Source: Veillonella rogosae JCM 15642 (lineage in GTDB: Bacteria > Bacillota > Negativicutes > Veillonellales > Veillonellaceae). Taken from it: a DNA stretch of 64,000 bases. The notes beneath the pieces were generated by a model. The model was given only the letters and a program-made list of their open reading frames with translations, made no database searches and had not been told where the DNA came from. Shown piece by piece: positions 40,150 through 48,190 of this stretch. The stretch covers positions 284,827 to 348,826 of the forward strand of contig NZ_PPCX01000002.1 of NCBI RefSeq assembly GCF_002959775.1, read 5' to 3'. The first letter of the stretch is position 1. Every line of letters starts with the position of its first letter. The position numbers and the translations under genes are program-made.

Positions 40150-40345
40150 CTACATTTCGTTAATTTTCTTTTGTACACTATTAACGATACTATTAATACT
40201 ATTATTTAAAATAGATATATATATACGGTTACGAATCTTAACCCAGTAGGAAGTCGTCGTTTTAATTTCGTCTTCTAAAGGCTTAATAATACTAGTCATT
40301 TCTGCTTCGACGAGAGCTTGAATATCGTCGAATTTAAAACCTTTT
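40150..40345 (-). pseudogene. 3' fragment of a phage-type gene
   Basis: About 64 codons reading KGFKFDDIQALVEAEMTS onward to a C-terminal NSVQKKINEM and stop. No start codon and no ribosome-binding site are present: an in-frame stop lies directly before the fragment, where integrase sequence from the other strand begins. It is therefore the 3' end of a gene cut by a deletion. The family is not recognised. Confidence 0.5.
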
Positions 40346-40471
40346 TATACGTTTATGACTCGCGTCGGGCATAATGAACCTAAGACTACCCTATCAATTT
40401 ATACACACGTTACGGATGCGATGAAAGAGCAAGAAAAACAGATACTCGATTCGATCGATATTATGGCATAA
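40346..40471 (+). pseudogene. 3' fragment of a tyrosine recombinase (integrase)
   Basis: The plus strand reads FMTRVGHNEPKTTLSIYTHV and ends about 18 codons later. R-x-G-H ... T-x-x-x-Y-T-H-V is the C-terminal catalytic end of phage integrases, including the tyrosine nucleophile region. The first nine tenths of the gene are missing. A terminator and the att-like repeat follow, as expected for an int gene at the end of a prophage. Confidence 0.85.
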
Positions 40472-40474
40472 TTA

Positions 40475-40500
40475 GGCCGGCATTATTGCCGGTCTTTTTT
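40475..40500 (+). terminator. Terminator after the integrase remnant
   Basis: CCGGCA-TTAT-TGCCGG hairpin followed by a run of T on the plus strand. Confidence 0.8.
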
Positions 40501-40569
40501 ATTGTAAAGTACTGTTTTTAAGCACTTTTTCCATGATTTTTAAGAAAGTGTTCCGAGGGGAAAAAAAGG

Positions 40570-40720
40570 GGAAAAAAAGGGGAAATTTCAAGCAAATAAA
40601 TGCGTATTTTAACGATCATATACGAACACTAAAAAAAGCTAGAAAATTAGGTAACTACTGTACAAATGCCGTAGTTACGTATCTTCTAGCTTTAGCTTGA
40701 ATATTGGTGGAGATGAGGGG
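40570..40720. repeat. att-like direct repeat, ssrA-proximal copy
   Basis: Partner of 38882-39033. It includes the tmRNA terminator and the last 16 nt of the functional ssrA gene. The distance between copies is 1,687 bases, which defines the size of the remaining element. Confidence 0.8.
40631..40693 (-). terminator. tmRNA terminator
   Basis: After the tmRNA CCA end the minus strand reads AAAGCTAGAAGATACGTAAC and pairs with GTTACCTAATTTTCTAGCTTT (written here without its last base as GTTACCTAATTTTCTAGCTT), then a T-run. The stem has a few mismatches. Confidence 0.7.
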
Positions 40721-41046
40721 AGTCGAACCCCTGTCCAGAAGTGTTGCCATATAGACTTCTCCGAGCACAGTCTATGATTTAGATCTCAGGTTGCTACCGC
40801 TCACAGACAAGCTACACAACCCCAGTTCATATTGTCTCGCCTAATTCATATGAACAACTAAATTAAGCCAGCCTACGGTTTGACGTCCATTCACACTTGG
40901 TAGGCACAAGTATGAGGGACGTAGCTTATGCAGCTAATGCAAAATTTTCTTCTGCGTTTAAATGTTTTCCCACCGTTTAACGGCCTCATGGAACGCCGAC
41001 TCGCTATCTATACCACACGCACCCCTGTCGAAACCTTTACATCCCC
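40705..41046 (-). ncRNA. ssrA: Transfer-messenger RNA
   Basis: 342 nt. The 5' end GGGGATGTAAAGGTTTCGAC pairs with the 3' end CATCTCC-ACCA to form the tRNA-like acceptor stem. The T-arm GGGGTTCGACTCCCC is present. The tag frame reads N-A-E-E-N-F-A-L-A-A followed by TAA near 40930. It rescues stalled ribosomes together with SmpB, encoded about 2.7 kb away. Its 3' end is the attachment site of the adjacent island. Confidence 0.97.
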
Positions 41047-41062
41047 GTGCGTCGGTCTAATA

Positions 41063-41091
41063 ATTATAAGCCTATTTAGTATTAGTGTCAA
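41063..41091 (-). promoter_or_regulatory. Consensus promoter of ssrA
   Basis: TTGACA (41086-41091), a 17-base spacer and TATAAT (41063-41068): a perfect sigma-A promoter on the minus strand, with the tmRNA 5' end about 17 bases downstream of the -10 box. Confidence 0.85.
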
Positions 41092-41221
41092 TTATATGAA
41101 ACCTTTATACCTCAGATATATTCACTATTGTTAGATTACTCTACTTACCTAATATCGACGACTTAACCAATCAAATTTCAGTTTCTTTCAATTCTATCCT
41201 TATTAGATATATTATGCACTA

Positions 41222-42382
41222 TCATGAGTCTAGTTGTTTCATAGCTTTATGCAGTGATTGGCACACATAATTTATTTGTTCTTTATCATGAGCAGCTGTA
41301 ACGGTTAATCGAATTCTACTTTCACCAATAGGTACTGTAGGTGGACGAATAGCTGTTCCAATTATGCCAGCCTCATATAGATAATCAGATACTGCAAGTG
41401 TATCTTCATTACTTCCGATTAGTATTGGGAAAATTGGCGTTTCATTGGTAGCATCAATTCCCATTGAAAGTAATTGATCTGCCATATAGTTTACATTCGC
41501 TTGTAAACGTCCTAAAACAGTTGCATCAGTCTCAAGAATCTGTAGTGCAGTTAAGGAGGCCCCTATATCAGCAGGAGATAATGCGGTAGAAAATATAAAG
41601 CTACGGCTCGTATTAACAAGATAATCTATGATAGTACTATTTGCCGCCACATAGCCACCAACAGAACCTAAGGATTTACTCAACGTACCAAGCTGAATAT
41701 CTATCTCTTTTTCTAGATTAAAATAAGCAGCCGTACCATGACCATTACCAATAGTTCCCGTTGCATGAGCGTCGTCTACCATCAGCAAAGCATTGTAGTC
41801 ACGACTTAATTCATATAATTTATCGAGTGGTGCAATATCTCCATCCATACTAAATACACCATCTGTAACTATAAGCTTTCGAGTATTTCTATTTACCTGT
41901 TTTAACAGATACTTTAACTCGTCTACATCACAATGGCTGTAAGCCTTTACGGTCCCTCTACTCAATCTACAACCATCAATAATACTAGCATGATTTAGAG
42001 CATCGCTAAAAATAATAGTATTCTTATCTGCAATAGCCGAAATTGTTCCTACATTAGCCATATAACCTGTATTAAATACGAGAGCTTTTTCTGTATTCTT
42101 AAATTTTGTCAATGCATTTTCAAGCTCTGTAAATAATGGAAAAGTTCCAGACACAAGTCTAGACCCACCTGAGCCAGTACCATATTGTTGAGCCCCTTTT
42201 ACAGCCCCTTCTATGACGCGAGGATCAAAGGTGAGGCCTAAATAATTATTTGAAGCCATCATCAAATATTCTTTATCATCTCGTTTTACTCGCACTGCAT
42301 CAATAGGGCAGTATTCTTTTAAGGTTCGTAGATTATGGTTCTTTACCTTAGAGTCTAATTGTTCTTTAAAAAATTCGTACAT
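41222..42382 (-). CDS. bioF: 8-amino-7-oxononanoate synthase
   Basis: PLP enzyme that condenses pimeloyl-CoA with alanine in biotin synthesis. 386 residues of the alpha-oxoamine synthase family. Seen: ASNNYLGLTFDPRVIEGA, YGTGSGGSRLVSGTF, DALNHASIIDG, VDDAHATGTIGNGHG and LSKSLGSVGGYVA with the PLP lysine near 240. Glycine C-acetyltransferase is the alternative by sequence, but bioW four bases upstream decides for BioF. The start at 42382 has GGTGATAG just before it. Confidence 0.92.
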   Translation of the reverse strand: MYEFFKEQLDSKVKNHNLRTLKEYCPIDAVRVKRDDKEYLMMASNNYLGLTFDPRVIEGAVKGAQQYGTGSGGSRLVSGTFPLFTELENALTKFKNTEKALVFNTGYMANVGTISAIADKNTIIFSDALNHASIIDGCRLSRGTVKAYSHCDVDELKYLLKQVNRNTRKLIVTDGVFSMDGDIAPLDKLYELSRDYNALLMVDDAHATGTIGNGHGTAAYFNLEKEIDIQLGTLSKSLGSVGGYVAANSTIIDYLVNTSRSFIFSTALSPADIGASLTALQILETDATVLGRLQANVNYMADQLLSMGIDATNETPIFPILIGSNEDTLAVSDYLYEAGIIGTAIRPPTVPIGESRIRLTVTAAHDKEQINYVCQSLHKAMKQLDS

Positions 42383-42386
42383 TCTA

Positions 42387-43115
42387 TCACCGCTGAACAA
42401 GTACAGGAGCTTTTTCCAAGTACTCAACTACACTTTCACAATCTATATCAGACCGCACAAAGAAAACACGGCCCCCTATATCAGAGCCTAATTCTTTCAT
42501 ATTAGGAATACGGTGATAGACACCATTGCAAGCAACATAACCTACTGTATAGTCTGGATCGTCAGACCAACATAATTCGCCCACAATACCATCTGCTGAT
42601 TGAACCTTTGAAGCTAATACTAAAGCCTCTCGCATATGTTCATTATCACCTAATGCATAAGAGTCAAAGGAGTCCATATGACTAACACGTACTCCGCGGT
42701 CACCTGTATCTAAGCGCTCACCAGTAATTGCATCTACTAACATAGCACCGCGCATAGATTTATCTAAACCTTGTAACAAAGATATAGCTTTATAAACAGC
42801 TACCTCACTAATAGTAGGACCTTGTAAAAGTTCAGTCCCCAATTGATGTGATTCAGAAATGCTACTAGTTTTATGTTCTTCTACCTTTAAACAGTCAATA
42901 TATGTAATCTTCTCCGGTGAAATCAAATCTACTGTGATATTGATAAAATCAGCTGTTCCTTTACTGTGATGCAGTGCACGTTTGGCTAAGGTTTGTGCTA
43001 TAGCGCCAACATCCTCTAATTTTACAATACGCTCTGCTCCAGAAATATGATGGCCCCCGTTTTCATGGGGACCACCTTGTGCTGCACGCATGCGTACACT
43101 ATATAATTCAGCCAT
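42387..43115 (-). CDS. bioW: 6-carboxyhexanoate--CoA ligase (pimeloyl-CoA synthetase)
   Basis: Makes pimeloyl-CoA from pimelate, CoA and ATP, the entry step of the BioW route to biotin. 242 residues, matching BioW length. Seen: YSVRMRAAQGGPHENGGHHISGAE at the N-terminus (first 20 residues of that run: YSVRMRAAQGGPHENGGHHI), ERLDTGDRGVRVSHMD and YVACNGVYHRIPN. It overlaps the upstream membrane gene by one base and is followed by bioF, so the three form one operon. Free pimelate must therefore be made or imported. Confidence 0.95.
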   Translation of the reverse strand: MAELYSVRMRAAQGGPHENGGHHISGAERIVKLEDVGAIAQTLAKRALHHSKGTADFINITVDLISPEKITYIDCLKVEEHKTSSISESHQLGTELLQGPTISEVAVYKAISLLQGLDKSMRGAMLVDAITGERLDTGDRGVRVSHMDSFDSYALGDNEHMREALVLASKVQSADGIVGELCWSDDPDYTVGYVACNGVYHRIPNMKELGSDIGGRVFFVRSDIDCESVVEYLEKAPVLVQR

Positions 43116-43615
43116 TATGACACCTTGCCTTTTACAAGATCATTTTGCGGTACTTGGCTGTGAATTTTACGGAATACTTTCACAAATACAGGTGCCATAA
43201 TAACAGTGAAAATCATACCTGGAACGGCTAAGGCAATCATTGGCAAAGCAGCCTTACCAATATACAAGGACAAAGATAAACGTGCTAAAGCAGATGCAAT
43301 TGGACCTGAAATCATAATGCCAATCATATGATTTTGACACATCCAAAGAATAAGACCTACGATGAGACGGAATTGCATAGCAATCATAACATTTAAAATA
43401 GATTGAGTACCTAACGCTAAACCAATTAAACTAGATAAACAACCACTGATGATATATTTTTTGAAACCAAACACGGCACATATAGCTACCGCTAACGGGG
43501 CAGATAATTGAAACTCTATACCAGGAATAATATTAGGTATTTTGATGGCCCCTAATACTGTAATCATCGCTGTCAAGATAGCAATTTCTGTAATGTACCG
43601 AATGTTCTGATTCAT
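43115..43615 (-). CDS. ECF-type S-component-like membrane protein of the biotin operon
   Basis: 166 residues with about five to six hydrophobic helices (YITEIAILTAMITVLGAI, FQLSAPLAVAICAVFG, KYIISGCLSSLIGLAL, MQFRLIVGLILWM, MIALAVPGMIFTVIMAP). Size, helix count and operon context fit an ECF transporter substrate-binding S component. The typical BioY signature is not evident, so the substrate might be biotin, pimelate or another precursor. The BirA-like operator upstream supports a biotin-related role. Confidence is moderate for the class and low for the substrate. Confidence 0.6.
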   Translation of the reverse strand: MNQNIRYITEIAILTAMITVLGAIKIPNIIPGIEFQLSAPLAVAICAVFGFKKYIISGCLSSLIGLALGTQSILNVMIAMQFRLIVGLILWMCQNHMIGIMISGPIASALARLSLSLYIGKAALPMIALAVPGMIFTVIMAPVFVKVFRKIHSQVPQNDLVKGKVS

Positions 43616-43637
43616 AATGTATCTCCTCTACTTAGAT

Positions 43638-43698
43638 AATGTTAACCACAAACACCTCTTCTTGTTTACATTATAAATTCAATATACATATTTATCAA
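43638..43698 (-). promoter_or_regulatory. Promoter with BirA-type operator for the bio operon
   Basis: Minus strand: TTGATA (43693-43698), 17 bases, TATAAT (43670-43675). Overlapping the -10 box and transcription start is an inverted repeat AATGTAAAC (43664-43672), a 17-base spacer and GTTAACATT (43638-43646), one mismatch in nine pairs. Arms and spacing match the known Firmicutes BirA operator pattern (TTGTTAACC, 14-16 bases, GGTTAACAA). Confidence 0.75.
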
Positions 43699-43736
43699 CT
43701 AAAAATACAGAATAAGTTGACAAATATCACAAAAAA

Positions 43737-43757
43737 ATCGAGCCATCATGACTCGAT
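43737..43757 (-). terminator. Terminator after smpB
   Basis: ATCGAG (43737-43742) and CTCGAT (43752-43757) with A-run and T-run flanks, just after the smpB stop. Confidence 0.75.
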
Positions 43758-43766
43758 CTTTTTAAT

Positions 43767-44237
43767 TTAATATTTTTGCTGCTCTTTAATTCGTTTAGCT
43801 ATGTCACGCTTAGCATCGCGTTCTGCCATATCTTGACGTTTATCGTATAACTTCTTACCTGTTACAAGGCCTACTGTAACCTTCACATAGCCATGGCTAA
43901 AATGGAAGTTAAGCGGCACTAGAGAGAAACCCTTTTCCTTCACTTGAGCATGTAATTTATTGATTTCAGCTTTATGCATCAACAATTTACGTGTACGCTC
44001 TGGCTCATGATTAAAACGGTTGCCTTGTTCATAGGGACTAATATGAACGCCATACAACAAAATTTCCCCTTTATCTATACGACAAAAACTATCTTTCAGA
44101 TTAAGCTTACCTTGACGGATAGATTTAATTTCAGTACCTGTTAAAGCAATACCTGCTTCATAGGTTTCATGAATATGAAAATCATGACGCGCTTTACGAT
44201 TGTCAGCAATAAGGGATGGACTTGATTTCTTTGCCAT
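43767..44237 (-). CDS. smpB: SsrA-binding protein SmpB
   Basis: Partner of tmRNA in trans-translation. 156 residues with ADNRKARHDFHIHETYEAGI near 10, LTGTEIKSIRQGKLNLKDSF and YEQGNRFNHEPERTRKLLMH, and a basic C-terminal tail (GKKLYDKRQDMAERDAKRDI) that enters the mRNA channel. GAGG lies before the ATG. It follows rnr with an 8-base gap, the usual rnr-smpB pair, and ssrA is 2.7 kb downstream. Confidence 0.98.
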   Translation of the reverse strand: MAKKSSPSLIADNRKARHDFHIHETYEAGIALTGTEIKSIRQGKLNLKDSFCRIDKGEILLYGVHISPYEQGNRFNHEPERTRKLLMHKAEINKLHAQVKEKGFSLVPLNFHFSHGYVKVTVGLVTGKKLYDKRQDMAERDAKRDIAKRIKEQQKY

Positions 44238-44245
44238 ATTTACCT

Positions 44246-46609
44246 CTATCGTTTACGTTTACTTTTAGATTTCTTAGATTGACTACATTTTGTGGATTTA
44301 TTCGACTTCTTACGGGTTGATTTGCCTTTGCCAGATTTTTTACTGAAAGCATCATAACGAGAACGACCAGTTTTATTGTCATCGCGTCGTGAAGATTTTT
44401 TACCTCTCTTACTTGAGGATTTGCGATCTTTACGACTACCAAAGCTATCTCGACTAGAAGCATAATCGGAACCATTGCGCAATTGTTCTTGGATAGCCAT
44501 CAAATTATCTACTTCACCTAGAACAAAGTCAATTTGTTTCTTTTCTACATCGGCTTTTACAAGGGTAACAGTAACCTTATCACCTAGATGATATGTTTTA
44601 CCTGTACGTTTGCCAACGAGAACAAAATGTTCTTCGTCAAAGAAATAGTAATCATCGTTCATCATGCTAATATGCACGAGGCCATCGATGCCGTTTTCTA
44701 ACTCAACAAACATACCAAAGGATGTAATACTTGCAATACTGCCTTCAAAGACTTCGCCAACGAATGGAACCATATATTGAGTCTTTTTAAGGTCTGTAGT
44801 TTCTCGTTCAGCCTCTGTTGCCACTTGCTCTTGAATAGAGGAATGTTCAACAGCACCAGCTAAAAAAGCGTCCTCTACATCTCGCTTGGAATATCCATTT
44901 TTCCAATGCATATCTGCTTTTAAAAGACGATGAACCATCAAATCTGGATAACGTCGGATTGGAGATGTAAAATGGGTATAACATGTAGATGCTAAACCAA
45001 AATGTCCTGCATTTTCTATGCTGTATTTTGCTTGTTGCATAGATCGTAAGGTCATAATCTGAGCTACTTGCTCAATATCCTGCCCCTTCACCACATCTAA
45101 GATTTTTTGGAAATCTCGAGGTGTTACGCCATCGACACTAAGAACGAGATTTTGACCTAAGTAATTTAGTACCTTTTGGAATAAATCTAACTTTTCTTCA
45201 CTTGGACTTTCATGAATACGATATACCGAAGTGCGATGTGTATTTTTCAAATGAGTCGCTACCGTTTCATTGGCGATAAGCATACATTCTTCGATAAGGC
45301 GCTCTGCCATTGTGCGATCTCGTTTAACGATACGTAACGGCGTACCATCTAGGTCAAGCAAAACCTTATATTCAGGGAAATCAAAGTCTAAGGCACCTCT
45401 ACGACGGCGCATGCGATTTAAAATTTTCGAAATTTCTGCTAAGTCCCGTAACATAGGCATAAAGTCTTGTAAATCATCGGGAATAATGTTTTCTTCTAGT
45501 GCCTTATATACTTCTTTATAACTACAACGTCGTCCAACATGGATAATAGATGGTCTAATACGATAATTAACGACAGTACCAGAATCATCAATTTCCATTA
45601 TACAGGTCATAGCATAACGGTCTTCATGAGCATTTAAGCTACAAATACCGTTTGATAATACCTCAGGTAACATCGGTACTACACGGTCTACTAAATAAAC
45701 AGATGTCCCCCGCTTATAGGCCTCATTATCGATAGGCTGCCCAGATGTTACATAGTGGCTTACGTCCGCAATATGTACGCCTAATTCGTAATTACCATTC
45801 GGTAATTTACGACCACTCACAGCATCATCAAGATCTTTTGCATCCTCACCATCAATAGTAACCATTTGTAAATCTCGAAGGTCCCAACGTTTTGGGTCTT
45901 CATGGATAACAGTATCGATTTTCTTACTAGCCTTAATAACCTCATCAGGGAAATCAAAAGGAATCTTATGATTCGCCATGATGCAGTTAATATCAAGGCC
46001 CACATCGCCTTTATAGCCTAGAACTTCTGTTATAATACCTTCTGGCTTTTTATCGCCTTCAGGCCATTTTGTAATTTTAACTAATACTTTAGCGCCACTA
46101 CGAGCATCTAAAGTATTTTTCAAATCTACAAATATATCTGTACCGATACGTTCATCATCAGGCACAACAAAGCCAAAGTGTTGTTGTCTATCATAGGTGC
46201 CAACTACAGTTTCATTAGCACGCTCAATAACATCAACAATAATACCTTCTCGTTTATGTTTTGTATAGTCAGATGGCACTACGCGAACACGCACTTTGTC
46301 GTTATGCATGGCAGTGCCCTTATTTTGTTCAGCCACATAAATATCTTCATCATCGAGCATGATAACAAAGCCGTAAGATTTACGATATCCTTTGTAAATC
46401 CCTTCATATTCTTCATACTGCTGCTCTTCATATTGATATACATCGGGGCGCGTACAAGTTAATACACCTTCCCGAGCAAGCATTTTAGCAGAGCGAATAA
46501 ACATTTCTAGGTCTTTACCACCTCGAATATGATTATCCATTGCTGCATCTTCAATATGATATGCATGTGGTTGGATAGATTTATAAAAGTCCAATACTTT
46601 TTTCTTCAA
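44246..46609 (-). CDS. rnr: Ribonuclease R
   Basis: Processive 3'-5' exoribonuclease that degrades structured RNA and assists trans-translation. 787 residues: N-terminal winged-helix and two cold-shock domains (VVGTYDRQQHFGFVVPDDER near 140), RNB catalytic domain with TIDGEDAKDLDDAVSGRKL near 260 carrying the metal-binding Asp residues, S1 domain (VGEVFEGSIASITSFGMFVE) and a strongly basic Lys/Ser/Arg tail after 720. The start is TTG behind AGGAGG. The secG-rnr-smpB order is common in Firmicutes. Confidence 0.97.
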   Translation of the reverse strand: MKKKVLDFYKSIQPHAYHIEDAAMDNHIRGGKDLEMFIRSAKMLAREGVLTCTRPDVYQYEEQQYEEYEGIYKGYRKSYGFVIMLDDEDIYVAEQNKGTAMHNDKVRVRVVPSDYTKHKREGIIVDVIERANETVVGTYDRQQHFGFVVPDDERIGTDIFVDLKNTLDARSGAKVLVKITKWPEGDKKPEGIITEVLGYKGDVGLDINCIMANHKIPFDFPDEVIKASKKIDTVIHEDPKRWDLRDLQMVTIDGEDAKDLDDAVSGRKLPNGNYELGVHIADVSHYVTSGQPIDNEAYKRGTSVYLVDRVVPMLPEVLSNGICSLNAHEDRYAMTCIMEIDDSGTVVNYRIRPSIIHVGRRCSYKEVYKALEENIIPDDLQDFMPMLRDLAEISKILNRMRRRRGALDFDFPEYKVLLDLDGTPLRIVKRDRTMAERLIEECMLIANETVATHLKNTHRTSVYRIHESPSEEKLDLFQKVLNYLGQNLVLSVDGVTPRDFQKILDVVKGQDIEQVAQIMTLRSMQQAKYSIENAGHFGLASTCYTHFTSPIRRYPDLMVHRLLKADMHWKNGYSKRDVEDAFLAGAVEHSSIQEQVATEAERETTDLKKTQYMVPFVGEVFEGSIASITSFGMFVELENGIDGLVHISMMNDDYYFFDEEHFVLVGKRTGKTYHLGDKVTVTLVKADVEKKQIDFVLGEVDNLMAIQEQLRNGSDYASSRDSFGSRKDRKSSSKRGKKSSRRDDNKTGRSRYDAFSKKSGKGKSTRKKSNKSTKCSQSKKSKSKRKR

Positions 46610-46638
46610 ATTTTCACCTCCTTAGGATGTAAAAAGAA

Positions 46639-46659
46639 AAAGCCTGCAAAGCAGGCTTT
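46639..46659 (-). terminator. Terminator or attenuator between secG and rnr
   Basis: AAAGCCTGC-AAA-GCAGGCTTT hairpin immediately after secG and 30 bases before rnr, so rnr may depend on read-through or on its own promoter. Confidence 0.75.
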
Positions 46660-46664
46660 CATCA

Positions 46665-46910
46665 TTAGAATTGATTAATCATTGCCCCTAATACTAAGCT
46701 CAACACAGCAAAGATAATCCCTAAAATAATTGTACATCTAGATAAGAAACCGTCTACACCACGGGCCTTACCACCAAAAGAGGAGTCTGCCGCACCAGAA
46801 ACAGCACCGCCCATGCCAGAGCTTTTGCTATTTTGTGCCACAACTACTACGATTAATAAAATTGATACGATTACTTCTAGGATCATTAAAAAATTTGTCA
46901 CGACTGTCAT
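46665..46910 (-). CDS. secG: Preprotein translocase subunit SecG
   Basis: 81 residues with two transmembrane helices (LMILEVIVSILLIVVVVAQN and IILGIIFAVLSLVLGAM) around the conserved cytoplasmic loop SSGMGGAVSGAADSSFGGKA. It assists SecYEG-driven export. Its ATG overlaps the stop codon of the sigma factor gene by four bases (ATGA), which implies translational coupling. Confidence 0.95.
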   Translation of the reverse strand: MTVVTNFLMILEVIVSILLIVVVVAQNSKSSGMGGAVSGAADSSFGGKARGVDGFLSRCTIILGIIFAVLSLVLGAMINQF

Positions 46911-47581
46911 CCTTCCTGTGAGGCTCTAGGCGAACCCAATACACGATGTTCTAAATACTTCTCTAATTTACGTTTAACCCTTTGCAGTGCATTGTCGATA
47001 GATTTAACACTGCGATCTGTGACCTCAGCCATTTCTTGATAAGAACGTCCATCTAGATATCCTTCCAAGACCTCCCACTCGAGATCACTTAAAATATGAC
47101 CGATATTGCGCTCAATATCATCCAATTCCTCTTTACTGATAATGAGGTCCTCCGGGTTTGTAACCTTTGCGGAGGATAGCATTTCGATCAATGTACGCTC
47201 TGATTCCTCTGTATATACCGGTTTATTAAGAGATATATAGGAATTTAAAGGCGCATGTTTTTGTCTTGTAGCCGATTTAATGGCCGTAATAATTTGTCTA
47301 GTTATACACAATTCTGCAAAGGCTCTGAAAGACGCTAATTTATCATGTTTAAAATCGCGCGTCGCCTTGTAGAGTCCAATCATACCTTCTTGGATAATGT
47401 CCTCTCGATCCGCACCTACTAAAAAATAGGAACGGGCCTTAGCTCGAACAAAGTTCTTATATTTATTTACAATATAATCGATTGCAAACACATTTTGCTC
47501 TTCTTGAGCTATGACCACAACTTGCTCATCGGTCATTTCCTTGAAATTGTAATCGGACTTGCGTGTATGAATTAATTTCAT
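46907..47581 (-). CDS. sigH: RNA polymerase sigma factor, SigH type
   Basis: 224 residues. Region 2 (VNKYKNFVRAKARSYF, ADREDIIQEGMIGLYKATRD, FRAFAELCITRQIITAIK) and region 4 (LSDLEWEVLEGYLDGRSYQE, RSVKSIDNALQRVKRKLEKY) are both clear, and the rlmB-yacP-sigH-secG order is that of Firmicutes SigH. In spore formers it starts sporulation; in non-sporulating relatives the SigH group drives competence genes. A strong AGGAGG precedes the ATG. Confidence 0.93.
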   Translation of the reverse strand: MKLIHTRKSDYNFKEMTDEQVVVIAQEEQNVFAIDYIVNKYKNFVRAKARSYFLVGADREDIIQEGMIGLYKATRDFKHDKLASFRAFAELCITRQIITAIKSATRQKHAPLNSYISLNKPVYTEESERTLIEMLSSAKVTNPEDLIISKEELDDIERNIGHILSDLEWEVLEGYLDGRSYQEMAEVTDRSVKSIDNALQRVKRKLEKYLEHRVLGSPRASQEG

Positions 47582-47654
47582 AAGCTCCTCCTTACAATTG
47601 AGCGAGAAAAACCAATATATTTATTATACTGGAAGTGTATTTGATTTTCAACTA

Positions 47655-48188
47655 TCAATGGCCTCGTCGCAATTTCTCTAGCTTTTCAGCCACTTCAGGA
47701 GATAATAAGCCTCCTACTTCATTACGTCGCAAGCTAAATTGATCTCGTCTATGTTCATGAGCATATTGCTGTCGTTCCTCTTCCTTAGCGAGACGAATCA
47801 TATTCTGTAGCTCTCGTGCAGAGATTCGCAACCCGCCAGATCCAAGAATTTGATTCTGTTCTGCCCCGTCAGAAGTCACAACATATACATTGGTATATTT
47901 GCCTTTACGCAAAAATACCTCACGTTCTATAAAGGAATCTGCCGTTTCTCCATCGTCAGTATAGACCTCTATAAAACCATTAGTAATAACTTCAACTGAA
48001 CCACCAGATTTCGTATATTTACCGTCAAATACAAGGATTACTTCATATCCCTTGAATTTTCCGTAATTTAATAACTTATCTCTCAATTCCATTCGAGCAT
48101 GCTCTAATGATTCATGTGCTAATTTCTTTAGATGAGTCCAGGCGAAGATCACATTATAGCCATCTACAATTAAGATATCTTTTAACAT
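47655..48188 (-). CDS. NYN-domain endoribonuclease YacP (Rae1 family)
   Basis: 177 residues of the PIN-like NYN fold: LIVDGYNVIFAWTHLK at the N-terminus with the catalytic Asp, VILVFDGKYTKSG near 57, VYTDDGETADSFIEREV near 85 and VYVVTSDGAEQNQILGSGGL near 112. Rae1 of Bacillus cleaves mRNA in the ribosomal A site. It lies two bases after rlmB. No clear ribosome-binding site is seen, so translation may be coupled. Confidence 0.92.
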   Translation of the reverse strand: MLKDILIVDGYNVIFAWTHLKKLAHESLEHARMELRDKLLNYGKFKGYEVILVFDGKYTKSGGSVEVITNGFIEVYTDDGETADSFIEREVFLRKGKYTNVYVVTSDGAEQNQILGSGGLRISARELQNMIRLAKEEERQQYAHEHRRDQFSLRRNEVGGLLSPEVAEKLEKLRRGH

Positions 48189-48190
48189 AG

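Noticed and set aside
40928..41134. 68-codon plus-strand frame over ssrA
   Set aside because: It lies on the antisense strand of the tmRNA gene and has no ribosome-binding site.
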